Shown piece by piece: positions 9,990 to 18,705 of a stretch of 64,000 nucleotides of DNA (its first letter is position 1; each line of letters opens with the position of its first letter). This DNA comes from Firmicutes bacterium AF25-13AC. GTDB lineage: Bacteria; Bacillota; Clostridia; Lachnospirales; Lachnospiraceae. The notes beneath the pieces were generated by a model. It worked only from the letters and a program-made list of their open reading frames with translations, did not search any database and was not told the DNA's origin. Position numbers and translations under genes: made by a program. The stretch is from the NCBI GenBank assembly GCA_003478935.1, contig QUFP01000002.1, forward strand, positions 104,368-168,367, given 5' to 3'.

Positions 9990-11774
9990 ATGGACAGCAA
10001 ACGAATTACCGCGTTGCGGGCAATCATGAAGAGAGAGGGAATTGATTATTACTACATTCCAACAGCAGATTTTCATGAGTCTGAATATGTGGTAGAGTAC
10101 TTCAAGGCAAGAAAGTTTATAACTGGCTTTACCGGCTCTGCAGGTGTAGCAGTTATTGGACAGGAAGAAGCATGGCTTTGGACAGACGGACGCTACTTTA
10201 TTCAGGCGGCATCCCAGATTGAAGGATCAGGCTTTGGCCTTATGAAGATGGGACAGGAAGGTGTTCCGACTGTTATGCAGTATTTAGGTGAAAAGCTGCA
10301 GGAAGGACAGTGCATCGGTTTTGACGCAAGAGTAGTCAACACAAATGATGCAAAGGAGTTTGCAAAGATCGCAGCAAAGAAGCATGGAAGTCTTAAGACT
10401 GACAATGATCTTTTAGATGAGGTGTGGACAGATCGACCGGCACTTGTTCATCAGCCAGCCGATGTCTTAAAGGACGAATTTAATGGTGAAGCAACTGCTT
10501 CTAAGCTTGCACGTGTCCGTGAGCAGATGGAAAAGGAAGAGGCACAGTATCACATCATCAGTACACTTGATGATATCGCATGGATCTTAAATGTCAGAGG
10601 AAATGACATTCCACACGTTCCTGTTGTGCTTTCTTTCCTTGTAATCGGAAAAGAAGATGCAATGTGGTTTGTTGAGGAGAATGCATTAAGTGATGCAGTT
10701 AAAGAGATGGCAGCAGAGTGCGGCATTACCATTCGCCCATATGAGGATGTCTATGCATATGCAGCGACTATTCCTGAGAACAGCACCGTTCTTCTTGATA
10801 AGAGAAAGGTAAATTATCGCATCACAAATGCACTGTCTGAGACTGTTCATATTGTAAGCAAGGCAAATCCATCTCAGCTGATGAAAGCTATCAAGAACGA
10901 GATTGAGCTTGAAAATACAAGAAAGGCTCATCTTCTTGACGGTATTGCTGTAACTAAGTTTATGTATTGGTTAAAGAAGAATGTCGGAAAGATTCCGATG
11001 GATGAGGTTAGTGTATCAGACTATCTGCAAAGTCTTCGTGAGCAGATGGAAGGATATCGTGATATCAGCTTTGATACAATTGCAGGTTATAATGCAAATG
11101 CAGCAATGATGCATTATAAGGCAGAGCCGGATACGGCAGCAAAGCTAGAGCCACAGGGTATGCTTTTAGTTGATTCAGGCGGTCATTACGACACTGGAAC
11201 AACAGATATTACAAGAACATTCGTGTTAGGACCAATTTCTGATATCCAGAAAAAGCACTTCACCATGGTAGTTAAGAGTAACCTGAATCTGGCAAATGTG
11301 AAATTTCTTTACGGCTGCAACGGCATCAGTCTTGACGTAATCTGCCGTGAGCCAATCTGGAAGGAGAATCTTGACTATCAGTGTGGAACAGGTCATGGCG
11401 TAGGATATCTGTTAAACGTTCATGAGGGACCAAACAGCTTCCGCTGGCAGTATCGTCCAGGCTTTGACAATCCATTTGAAGCAGGCATGATAACAACAGA
11501 TGAGCCAGGTATCTATTTACAGGATCAGTACGGAATCCGCACTGAGAATGAGCTTATCTGCGTTAAGGGTGAGAAGAACCAGTACGGTCAGTTTATGGGC
11601 TTTGAGAACATTACATATGTTCCGATTGACCTTGACGGTATTGACAAGCAGTATTTAAATGCAGAGGATGTAAAGCAGCTCAACGACTATCATAAGATGG
11701 TTTATGAGAAGATTTCTCCATACATGACACCAGAGGAGAATGAGTGGCTGAAGGAGTATACAAGAGAAATATAA
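9990..11774 (+). CDS. Xaa-Pro aminopeptidase (M24B, aminopeptidase P family)
   Basis: A 594-residue cytoplasmic metallopeptidase that removes an N-terminal residue preceding proline. It has the long three-domain layout of the eukaryote-like aminopeptidase P: two creatinase-like N-terminal domains (about 1-310) and a pita-bread catalytic domain. The dinuclear metal ligands are visible as Asp in LLVDSGG and TTDITRTF (about 393-407), His in GTGHGVGY, and Glu in TTDEPGIYL and RTENEL. GGAGAAAAA directly precedes the ATG. It is followed 50 bases later by a convergent gene, so it is probably monocistronic. Length and motifs match the family fully, and no frameshift is present. Confidence 0.93.
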   Translation: MDSKRITALRAIMKREGIDYYYIPTADFHESEYVVEYFKARKFITGFTGSAGVAVIGQEEAWLWTDGRYFIQAASQIEGSGFGLMKMGQEGVPTVMQYLGEKLQEGQCIGFDARVVNTNDAKEFAKIAAKKHGSLKTDNDLLDEVWTDRPALVHQPADVLKDEFNGEATASKLARVREQMEKEEAQYHIISTLDDIAWILNVRGNDIPHVPVVLSFLVIGKEDAMWFVEENALSDAVKEMAAECGITIRPYEDVYAYAATIPENSTVLLDKRKVNYRITNALSETVHIVSKANPSQLMKAIKNEIELENTRKAHLLDGIAVTKFMYWLKKNVGKIPMDEVSVSDYLQSLREQMEGYRDISFDTIAGYNANAAMMHYKAEPDTAAKLEPQGMLLVDSGGHYDTGTTDITRTFVLGPISDIQKKHFTMVVKSNLNLANVKFLYGCNGISLDVICREPIWKENLDYQCGTGHGVGYLLNVHEGPNSFRWQYRPGFDNPFEAGMITTDEPGIYLQDQYGIRTENELICVKGEKNQYGQFMGFENITYVPIDLDGIDKQYLNAEDVKQLNDYHKMVYEKISPYMTPEENEWLKEYTREI

Positions 11775-11824
11775 GGACTGCTTGCTTTCTAATCTATAAA
11801 GTTTACATAAATTTTGCTGTGATG

Positions 11825-12718
11825 TTAAAGCTCCCACGTAAATAAGTAGCCGCCGAGATTATCTTCGGATACGGTTACATGTTTCCAGCCGGATGGCGCG
11901 TCGATGACCCTGCCATTCTGGTGGGAAATTAGATAAGAACCATACTGATAAAAGGAACCTGGTTTCAACAAGTCAATATACTCTTCGAGAGTCAGATATT
12001 CGTCCATGATGATCTGGGAATGGGGAAGGCCGACATAGCGCAGATGCCACGGTTCGTAGGGGATGCCAGTTTGCTTTTCTCCGTAGGACGGATAGCGGAC
12101 GATAAAACCATAATCCCGGCAGTTGGTATCAACAAAACGTCCGGCTGCCGATTTTGTAAAAGCCCATCCGCCGAACTGTGGGACATAAAGATCGAGCGCA
12201 AGACCTGCCTGATGTTCGCTTGCGCCGACTTCAGCGGCAACCGCGCTGTTTTCCTCTGTTTTCTCTTCTTGTTCTTTGGCGGTACGGTATGCTTCCCGCA
12301 CATAAAGTGGAACGTCAAACTGCTCTCGCACGGTGGCAGACATGGCTGCATAAGCGTCCTGAATGCAGGAATTCATCTGTACATCCGTATCTTTATAGGA
12401 AGAGATTTCTGGCTGAAAAGAATCGGAAAGCGGATATGTGTCATTGATCAGCATCAATGCCTGATTCTTTGTGCAGTTTGGATCAGAAAGAAGATCATCA
12501 AGCTGTATGGTGTATGTGGAGACGGAAACGGTCTGCGGGAGACTTTGTTGATGAAACGTGGCAGCGAGATCATTCCGAAACTGGAAGAGAAGATTTTGGT
12601 GACTTAAAAAGAATAAAATACTGAAGCCGAGAACCAGAATAAGGAGAATCGGCAGCAGGATGAAAAGGATGCGTCTGGGACGGCGCGTCTTTTTTTTCGA
12701 TATAGTTGCAGTAGTCAT
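11825..12718 (-). CDS. VanY-type D-alanyl-D-alanine carboxypeptidase, membrane anchored
   Basis: A M15B metallopeptidase predicted to trim the terminal D-Ala from peptidoglycan stem peptides outside the membrane. The 297-residue protein has a basic cytoplasmic head (KKKTRRPRR), one membrane helix (about 17-38), a linker, and a VanY domain with SEHQAGLALDL (SxHxxGxAxD zinc motif) and EPWHLRYVG (catalytic Glu and third zinc His). The frame is open 40 codons further upstream, but the ATG at 12718 has AAAGGAA at proper spacing and gives a normal membrane topology, so it is chosen. It is transcribed convergently to aminopeptidase P and divergently from thrC. There is no vancomycin resistance cluster around it, so a housekeeping wall role is likelier than resistance. 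Confidence 0.88.
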   Translation of the reverse strand: MTTATISKKKTRRPRRILFILLPILLILVLGFSILFFLSHQNLLFQFRNDLAATFHQQSLPQTVSVSTYTIQLDDLLSDPNCTKNQALMLINDTYPLSDSFQPEISSYKDTDVQMNSCIQDAYAAMSATVREQFDVPLYVREAYRTAKEQEEKTEENSAVAAEVGASEHQAGLALDLYVPQFGGWAFTKSAAGRFVDTNCRDYGFIVRYPSYGEKQTGIPYEPWHLRYVGLPHSQIIMDEYLTLEEYIDLLKPGSFYQYGSYLISHQNGRVIDAPSGWKHVTVSEDNLGGYLFTWEL

Positions 12719-12858
12719 ATGATATTGTTCCTTTCTGAAAAGTGTAAGATGCGACCAGTATAGCAGACAGAAACAGAGAAAAAAAGGGGAGAGCCAAAAC
12801 CTTATAGAAATCTTAAAAAAGAGTTTTGAAAGTCTCATTTTTGTTGTATAGTAGAGTG

Positions 12859-12887
12859 TTGACGCGGTAAAGAAAGTCTGATATACT
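12859..12887 (+). promoter_or_regulatory. Sigma-A-type promoter for thrC
   Basis: TTGACG (12859-12864) and TATACT (12882-12887) are 17 bases apart. The resulting leader carries two small hairpins (ACGGC-GTTA-GCCGT, and GCTGC-TTCT-GCAGC) before the AGGAG site. No T-box sequence or leader peptide was seen. Confidence 0.75.
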
Positions 12888-12957
12888 TGTGAGCAACGGC
12901 GTTAGCCGTCTAACATAGCAAAAAAGGCTGCTTCTGCAGCAGAATGTGAGGAGAAGG

Positions 12958-14445
12958 ATGGGAGTATTATACTATAGCACCAGAGGAGACAAGCAGGCAT
13001 ATACAGCATCACAGGCAATTCTGCAGGGATTGGCAAAGGACGGTGGATTGTTCGTTCCGGACGCACTTCCAAAGCTCGATAAGACAATGGAAGAACTTTC
13101 AGCCATGGATTATAAGGAAGTGGCTTACGAAGTTATGAAGCAGTTTTTGACAGATTATACAAAAGAGGAATTAAAGACTTGTATCAAAAATGCCTATAAT
13201 GATCGCTTTGACACACCGGCAATTGCACCGACTGTAAAGAAGGCAGGCGCATATTATCTTGAGCTGTTCCACGGTCCGACAATTGCATTTAAGGATATGG
13301 CGCTTTCAATCCTTCCTCATTTAATGGTAACGGCAGCAAAGAAGAACAATTGTGATAAAGAAATTGTTATTTTGACTGCAACTTCCGGTGATACCGGAAA
13401 GGCTGCTATGGCAGGCTTTGCAGATGTACCAGGCACCAGAATTGTTGTATTCTATCCAAAGGGCGGTGTCAGCGCTGTTCAGGAAAAGCAGATGGTAACA
13501 CAGAAGGGAAAGAATGTAAAGGTAGTTGGCATTCACGGAAACTTCGATGATGCACAGAGCCGTGTAAAGGCACTGTTTGGTGATAAGGAACTCGAAAAAG
13601 AGCTTGCAGAAGGCGGCTTTCAGTTCTCGTCTGCAAACTCCATCAATATTGGCCGTCTTGTTCCGCAGGTTGCTTATTATGCATATGCTTATGCAAATCT
13701 TCTTCGTGATGGTGAGTTAAAGGATGGCGAGCTGTTAAATGTAGTTGTTCCGACTGGAAACTTTGGAAATATCTTAGCTGCCTACTATGCAAAGAACATG
13801 GGTGTGCCGATTGGAAAATTGATCTGTGCATCAAACGATAACAAGGTTTTATTTGACTTCTTTAGAAGCGGAAGCTATGACAGAAACAGAGAGTTTATTT
13901 TAACAACATCTCCATCTATGGATATTTTAATTTCAAGCAACTTAGAGAGATTGATTTATCGTATTGCAGGTGATGACTCAGCTGTAAATGCAGAGCTTAT
14001 GGCATCATTGTCTAAGAACGGAAAATATACCATCACAGAGGAAATGGCAGAGAGACTTGGAGATTTCTATGGAAACTATGCAAATGAGGACGAGACTGCA
14101 GCACAGATCAAGAGCGTATATGAGAGTGACGGCTATGTGATGGATACCCATACTGCAGTAGCCTCTGCCGTATATGAAAAGTATAAGGCTGAGACAGGAG
14201 ATACAACAAAGACATTGATCGCCTCCACCGCAAGCCCATATAAGTTTGCCAGAAGCGTTATGTCTGCAATTGATAGCAAGTATGAAAACGGCGAGGATTT
14301 TGCTTTGATTGACGAGCTTTGCCGCATTTCTGGTGTAAAGATTCCAGCCGCAGTAGAAGAGATTCGCAGCGCAGCCGTTCTTCACAATACTGTTGTAGAC
14401 AGAGATGAGATGAAGCAGACCGTGCTTGAGTTTCTTGGACTGTAA
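12958..14445 (+). CDS. thrC: Threonine synthase
   Basis: A PLP enzyme that converts O-phosphohomoserine to threonine, the last step of threonine synthesis. The 495-residue protein is the long (E. coli/yeast-type) form: MGVLYYSTRG at the N-terminus, the PLP lysine in AFKDMALSILP (about residue 110), a glycine-rich phosphate loop TATSGDTGKAAM, and a C-terminal region with TLIASTASPYKF. AGGAG at 12948-12952 selects the ATG at 12958 over the upstream in-frame codons. It has its own promoter and is followed by a strong hairpin, so it is probably transcribed alone. No other threonine pathway gene is in the window. Confidence 0.93.
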   Translation: MGVLYYSTRGDKQAYTASQAILQGLAKDGGLFVPDALPKLDKTMEELSAMDYKEVAYEVMKQFLTDYTKEELKTCIKNAYNDRFDTPAIAPTVKKAGAYYLELFHGPTIAFKDMALSILPHLMVTAAKKNNCDKEIVILTATSGDTGKAAMAGFADVPGTRIVVFYPKGGVSAVQEKQMVTQKGKNVKVVGIHGNFDDAQSRVKALFGDKELEKELAEGGFQFSSANSINIGRLVPQVAYYAYAYANLLRDGELKDGELLNVVVPTGNFGNILAAYYAKNMGVPIGKLICASNDNKVLFDFFRSGSYDRNREFILTTSPSMDILISSNLERLIYRIAGDDSAVNAELMASLSKNGKYTITEEMAERLGDFYGNYANEDETAAQIKSVYESDGYVMDTHTAVASAVYEKYKAETGDTTKTLIASTASPYKFARSVMSAIDSKYENGEDFALIDELCRISGVKIPAAVEEIRSAAVLHNTVVDRDEMKQTVLEFLGL

Positions 14446-14463
14446 TATTTATTGATTATTGTT

Positions 14464-14485
14464 TTAGGGCGCTTCGGCGCCCTAA
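14464..14485. terminator. Perfect GC-rich hairpin after thrC
   Basis: TTAGGGCGC pairs perfectly with GCGCCCTAA across a TTCG loop. No T-run follows on the plus strand and the response-regulator RBS begins within ten bases, so it may stabilise RNA ends or terminate only partly. Confidence 0.55.
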
Positions 14486-14503
14486 GTAACAGGGAGGTTT
14501 AAT

Positions 14504-15259
14504 ATGGCGAGGCTTCTTGTGGTAGACGATGAAGAAAAAATTCGTTTAATCATTCGAAAATACGCCGAGATGGAAGGACATCAGGTTACAGAGGCAAAGG
14601 ATGGAATTGAGGCAGTTTCCATTTGTGCACTAGAAGATTTTGATGTGATAATACTTGATGTTATGATGCCGGGAATGGACGGTTTTGCAGTGTGTAAGCA
14701 GGTGCGCCGTTATAAAAAGATTCCAGTTATTATGCTGTCAGCCAGAGGCGAGGAGTATGATCGCATCAAAGGCTTTGAGTTAGGTGTTGATGATTATGTA
14801 GTAAAACCGTTTTCGCCCAAAGAGCTTATGTGCCGTGTGCGTGTTGTCGCGCAGCGAAACAGCGTATCAGGTACTGCGTATACAAAATCTGCATTGCAAA
14901 GTTCAGTGCAAGCAGGGCAGAGTGAGAAAAGCCAGGAGATTGAAGACACTCTTACAGATCGCAAGGTGTATTGTCATGGCGATTTAGTGGTGGACTTTAC
15001 CGGAAGAAGCGTGATGATAAAAGATCACAGGCTAGATTTGACGCCGAAGGAATATGATTTATTGTTTTATTTGGTTGAAAATAGAAATATTGCACTTAGC
15101 CGTGATCAATTGATTACAAATGTATGGGGATACGATTATTACGGAGATGACCGAACGTTGGATACACATATTAAACGTCTTAGAAGTAGTCTTGAGGAAT
15201 ATAGAAGCTGTATCGTAACGTTAAGGGGAGTGGGGTATCGTTTCGATGATCATATTTAA
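14504..15259 (+). CDS. OmpR/PhoB-family response regulator
   Basis: A 251-residue DNA-binding response regulator. The receiver domain (about 1-120) has the acidic pair VDDEE, phospho-acceptor Asp in ILDVMMPG (about residue 53), Ser in MLSARG and Lys in VVKPFSP. A Gln/Ser-rich linker of about 40 residues, longer than usual, leads to a winged-helix domain (LTPKEYDLLFYLVENRN ... DTHIKRLRSSL). The downstream histidine kinase gene overlaps it by 14 bases, showing translational coupling and a cognate pair. GGGAGG precedes the ATG. The genes next to it (cardiolipin synthase, wall enzymes) hint at envelope sensing, but the signal and targets are unknown. Confidence 0.93.
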   Translation: MARLLVVDDEEKIRLIIRKYAEMEGHQVTEAKDGIEAVSICALEDFDVIILDVMMPGMDGFAVCKQVRRYKKIPVIMLSARGEEYDRIKGFELGVDDYVVKPFSPKELMCRVRVVAQRNSVSGTAYTKSALQSSVQAGQSEKSQEIEDTLTDRKVYCHGDLVVDFTGRSVMIKDHRLDLTPKEYDLLFYLVENRNIALSRDQLITNVWGYDYYGDDRTLDTHIKRLRSSLEEYRSCIVTLRGVGYRFDDHI

Positions 15260-16847
15260 AAGAAAGCATTTGAGCATTAAGTGGGGGATATTTGCCGGGA
15301 TTCTTGTCTTTTTGGCAATTCTCCTGCTTTTGCTGTTTTTGTTGCAGACAGTTTATCTGGATGATATCTATAAGGCAGCAAAAAAGAATACACTGAACAA
15401 TGCGAATGACAATGTAGAGCAGATTTTGGATGATCAGCTAGGAAATCTAAGTGTGATGGAGCAGCAGCTTGATGAACTTACCGCGGAATATGATATTGAT
15501 ATACAAATTTCTGGGGAGGATGGTACACTTCTTTACAGCTCGCTTCGCATGTATGAGAATACACTTCCAAAGCGATTTTATCAGGACTTTTACAAACGGG
15601 CAGAAAAAAATGGCGGCAGTTTTACCGAAGAAATCGCTGGAGACATTCAGCGCGATCCGTTTGATCTGTTTGCAGGAAATGGAGAGCTGCCTGAAAAGCC
15701 AACCGATGAAGAGAATGAGGCTGTTCTGCCACCTGAAAAGCCAACCGGTGACGGAAACGAGGCGGGTCAATCTCCTCAAAATGAGAATACTGGAAATGGA
15801 GTCGGTTCAGATCAGACACCACCGAGCGGGATTGCACAGGAAAGCATGGTGAGCGTAAGAATTTTGACAATCAGCAGTACACCATATCTTACAATTGTAA
15901 GCGCACGCCTCACACCAGTAAATGCCACCGTGCAGATGATTCGTCAGGAACTAATATTTGTCTCTATTATTATGATTATTTTGGCACTTGTGCTGGCTAT
16001 GGTGATCTCACGCTTCATCTCAAAGCCGCTAAGCCAGATGAATGAGAGTGCAAAGGAGCTGGCAAAGGGTAACTATGATGTTGAATTTCATGATCAGAGC
16101 AACCTTGAGATAAGTGAACTGGGGAGCACATTGAATTACACGGCAAGGCAGCTTAAAAAGACTGAGCAGCTTCAGCATGAGCTTATTGCAAATGTGTCTC
16201 ATGATCTTCGTACACCGCTTACAATGATTCAGGCATATGCTGAGATGATGCGTGACATTCCAGGTGAGAATACACCAGAAAATGTACAGGTTATCATTGA
16301 TGAGGCAGGTCATCTTACAGGTATGGTAAATGATCTTCTCGATATCAGTAAACTGCAGGCTGGTGTAACGCAGCTAAACAAGACGCATTTCAACCTCACA
16401 GCAAACCTTGAGGAAGCAGTGCAGCGCATTGGCAGAATGGCATCAGCAAACGAGTTTATGATTGAGCTAATTTGTGATCATGATAAAGAAGTTTTTGTAG
16501 ATGCTGATGAGTTTAAGATATATCAGGTTGTTTACAATTTGATCAATAATGCGTTAAATTATTCAGGAGATTCAAGACACGTTACCGTGCGTCAGGAGTG
16601 TATAGGTGATACTGTGAAGGTATCGGTGCAGGATTTTGGACTGGGAATTGCAAAGGAGAATTTACCGTTTGTCTGGGAACGCTATTATAAGATAGATAAG
16701 GAACACCGGCGAAGCTTTAATGGAAGTGGACTTGGTCTTGCAATTGTGCGAAAGATTTTAGAACTTCATAATGCGCAGTATGGTGTTGACAGTACATTAG
16801 GACAAGGAAGTACATTTTGGTTTTGCCTGAAAGTATCAGATGAGTAA
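15246..16847 (+). CDS. Sensor histidine kinase (HAMP, HisKA, HATPase)
   Basis: A 533-residue membrane sensor kinase partnered with the response regulator it overlaps. One helix lies at about 14-38; an extracytoplasmic region of about 190 residues follows, including a Pro/Glu/Gly/Asn-rich stretch in which PEKPT occurs twice; a second helix lies at about 236-258. Next come a HAMP segment, HisKA with the phospho-acceptor in NVSHDLRTPL (His about 318), and the ATPase domain with NLINNALNYS, DFGLGI and GSGLGLAIV. All catalytic boxes are intact. The disordered repeat insert in the sensor region is unusual and could be a wall-spanning spacer. Signal unknown. Confidence 0.93.
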   Translation: MIIFKRKHLSIKWGIFAGILVFLAILLLLLFLLQTVYLDDIYKAAKKNTLNNANDNVEQILDDQLGNLSVMEQQLDELTAEYDIDIQISGEDGTLLYSSLRMYENTLPKRFYQDFYKRAEKNGGSFTEEIAGDIQRDPFDLFAGNGELPEKPTDEENEAVLPPEKPTGDGNEAGQSPQNENTGNGVGSDQTPPSGIAQESMVSVRILTISSTPYLTIVSARLTPVNATVQMIRQELIFVSIIMIILALVLAMVISRFISKPLSQMNESAKELAKGNYDVEFHDQSNLEISELGSTLNYTARQLKKTEQLQHELIANVSHDLRTPLTMIQAYAEMMRDIPGENTPENVQVIIDEAGHLTGMVNDLLDISKLQAGVTQLNKTHFNLTANLEEAVQRIGRMASANEFMIELICDHDKEVFVDADEFKIYQVVYNLINNALNYSGDSRHVTVRQECIGDTVKVSVQDFGLGIAKENLPFVWERYYKIDKEHRRSFNGSGLGLAIVRKILELHNAQYGVDSTLGQGSTFWFCLKVSDE

Positions 16848-16919
16848 TGAACAAATTAGAGCAAAAAATAAAAAGTAAGAATAAAAAATAGAAACGACAA
16901 TACGAAAAAGGGAGGATAT

Positions 16920-18458
16920 ATGATAGAAGAAAATAAGTCTTCAATGAAAAACAGTGTCAGAAGGCTAATTATAGCAGGAATTGGTGTATTGATTCAGATT
17001 ATCTGGGTGGTGGTGCTGTTAATGCGTTTAAACCAGTATTCACAAATTATTACATTATTAACAGTAGCAATTGAGCTTGTGCTTGTGTTAGCTGTATATA
17101 GTATGGATACAAATGCTGCGTTTAAATTGCCATGGATTATACTTATTACAGTGGCACCTATTGTTGGAATATGCGTTTTCTTTTTATTTGGCCGATCAGG
17201 GGCAACAAAAAAAGTGCGAGCACGTTATCGTAAAATTGATCAGCAATTATTTGCATATCTTAATCAGGATGAACAGATTATTGAGGAATTGTCAAAAAAG
17301 GATGAGCGGCTTGCAAATGACTTTAAATATTTGTGGAAATGTGCATCAAGTCCTGTTTACAAAAATACAGATGTGAAGTATTATGGAGATACCTGTGATG
17401 CAATGGCGGCTCAGCTAGAAGATATGATGCAGGCAAAAAAGTTTATCTTTTTGGAGTACCATGCGATTGAGATGGCAGAGTCTTTTCAGGCATTGCGCAA
17501 GGTTTTGATGGCAAAGGCAAGAGAAGGCGTAGAAATTCGTATTTTGTATGATGATGCTGGCTGTATAGGATTTTTAAATCCACGTTTTATCAAATACATG
17601 GAAAGTATGGGGATTCAGTGTCGTGTGTTTAACCCGATTATGCCGGTGCTTAATATTTTCATGAATAATCGTGATCACAGAAAGATTACCGTTATTGATG
17701 GAAAGGTTGCTTACACGGGCGGCTATAATTTAGCAGATGAATATTTTAATATCACGCATCCGTATGGGCAGTGGAAGGACAGTGGAATACGTTTTGAGGG
17801 AGATGCCGTGCAAACGGCAACTATTCTGTTTCTGGAAATGTGGAATGCACTTAGAGAACAGGATGTCGATATTGAAAAGTATCTTCCAGTATATCCTTAT
17901 AAAGCAAAGGAACAGGGATTTTTTGCGCTTTACGGTGATAGTCCGCTTGATAAGGAACCAGCAGGTGAAAATGTTTATATGAATCTGCTACGTCATGCAA
18001 AAAAATATATTTATTTTACGACGCCATATTTGATTCTAAGCGATGAGATGACAAGAGAGCTCACTGGAGCAGCAAAGCGCGGTGTTGATGTGCGAATTAT
18101 TACACCTGGCATTCCTGATAAAAAAACAATTTTTCAGGTAACAAAATCTTATTATCCGCAGCTCTTAAAGCATGGTGTTAAGATTTATGAATATACGCCG
18201 GGCTTCATGCATGAAAAGCAATGTATCTGCGATGGAGAGATTGTTGTAGTGGGAACTATCAATCTTGATTTTAGAAGTTTGTATCTTCATTTTGAAAATG
18301 CAGCGCTTTTTTGTGGGTATGAAGCAGTTTCTCATGTCAAGGAAGATTTTGAAGCACTATTTCCAATCTGCAAGGATATGTCAAAGGAGCCATCTGAAAG
18401 GACAAGACGCCTTCGCTTATCACAGCTGATATTAAGGTTATTCTCACCTCTTATGTAA
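16920..18458 (+). CDS. cls: Cardiolipin synthase (PLD family)
   Basis: A 512-residue membrane phospholipase-D-type enzyme that condenses two phosphatidylglycerols into cardiolipin. Two N-terminal helices (about 12-35 and 40-80) anchor it. The two HKD motifs are complete: HRKITVIDG with TGGYN (about residue 252) and HEKQCICDG followed by GTINLDFRS (about residue 430). GGGAGG lies just upstream of the ATG. It follows the kinase gene by 72 bases with no terminator between, so regulator, kinase and cls may be one transcript, linking the two-component system to membrane composition. That link is inference from position only. Confidence 0.92.
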   Translation: MIEENKSSMKNSVRRLIIAGIGVLIQIIWVVVLLMRLNQYSQIITLLTVAIELVLVLAVYSMDTNAAFKLPWIILITVAPIVGICVFFLFGRSGATKKVRARYRKIDQQLFAYLNQDEQIIEELSKKDERLANDFKYLWKCASSPVYKNTDVKYYGDTCDAMAAQLEDMMQAKKFIFLEYHAIEMAESFQALRKVLMAKAREGVEIRILYDDAGCIGFLNPRFIKYMESMGIQCRVFNPIMPVLNIFMNNRDHRKITVIDGKVAYTGGYNLADEYFNITHPYGQWKDSGIRFEGDAVQTATILFLEMWNALREQDVDIEKYLPVYPYKAKEQGFFALYGDSPLDKEPAGENVYMNLLRHAKKYIYFTTPYLILSDEMTRELTGAAKRGVDVRIITPGIPDKKTIFQVTKSYYPQLLKHGVKIYEYTPGFMHEKQCICDGEIVVVGTINLDFRSLYLHFENAALFCGYEAVSHVKEDFEALFPICKDMSKEPSERTRRLRLSQLILRLFSPLM

Positions 18459-18480
18459 TAACACTATATAAATGAGGCGG

Positions 18481-18667
18481 GGGTCAAAAGGTATTTTGCC
18501 CCAACTGATATCCACGAATTGCTCCGTTGCTATGCAACTTTCGCAATTCTAAAAACATTCGGATTCGCTGATTTTCCTTGAAAATCGCTGCATCCTCATG
18601 TTTTTGCGGGTCCCAAGCTCAAAAACCTAATCGTGCAAGCACGAACGGCTTTTGGAGCTTTTGACCC
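18481..18667 (-). repeat. Composite structured repeat, copy R3 (inverted)
   Basis: A 187-base element reading on the minus strand, bounded by 10-base inverted ends GGGTCAAAAG and CTTTTGACCC. On the minus strand a hairpin with CGTGC-TTGCACG apex (rc of 18605-18660) is followed by the two-hairpin module (rc of 18514-18603) seen elsewhere in the window. It fills the gap between cls and the beta-galactosidase gene. Inner stems GATTTTC/GAAAATC and GAATTGC/GCAATTC are intact. Confidence 0.75.
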
Positions 18668-18705
18668 TGGTATCATATAAATAAATTCACGAAAGGAAAA
18701 AGAAT

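Noticed and set aside
11992..12607. Open frames opposite and within the VanY-like gene
   Set aside because: The minus-strand gene has complete zinc motifs and an RBS; the others have none.
11825..12718. VanY-like gene as vancomycin resistance
   Set aside because: No vanHAX or vanRS genes are nearby; single VanY-type enzymes are common wall housekeeping proteins.
18481..18667. Repeat units as a CRISPR array
   Set aside because: Copies are kilobases apart, folded and of varying length, with no regular spacers and no cas genes.
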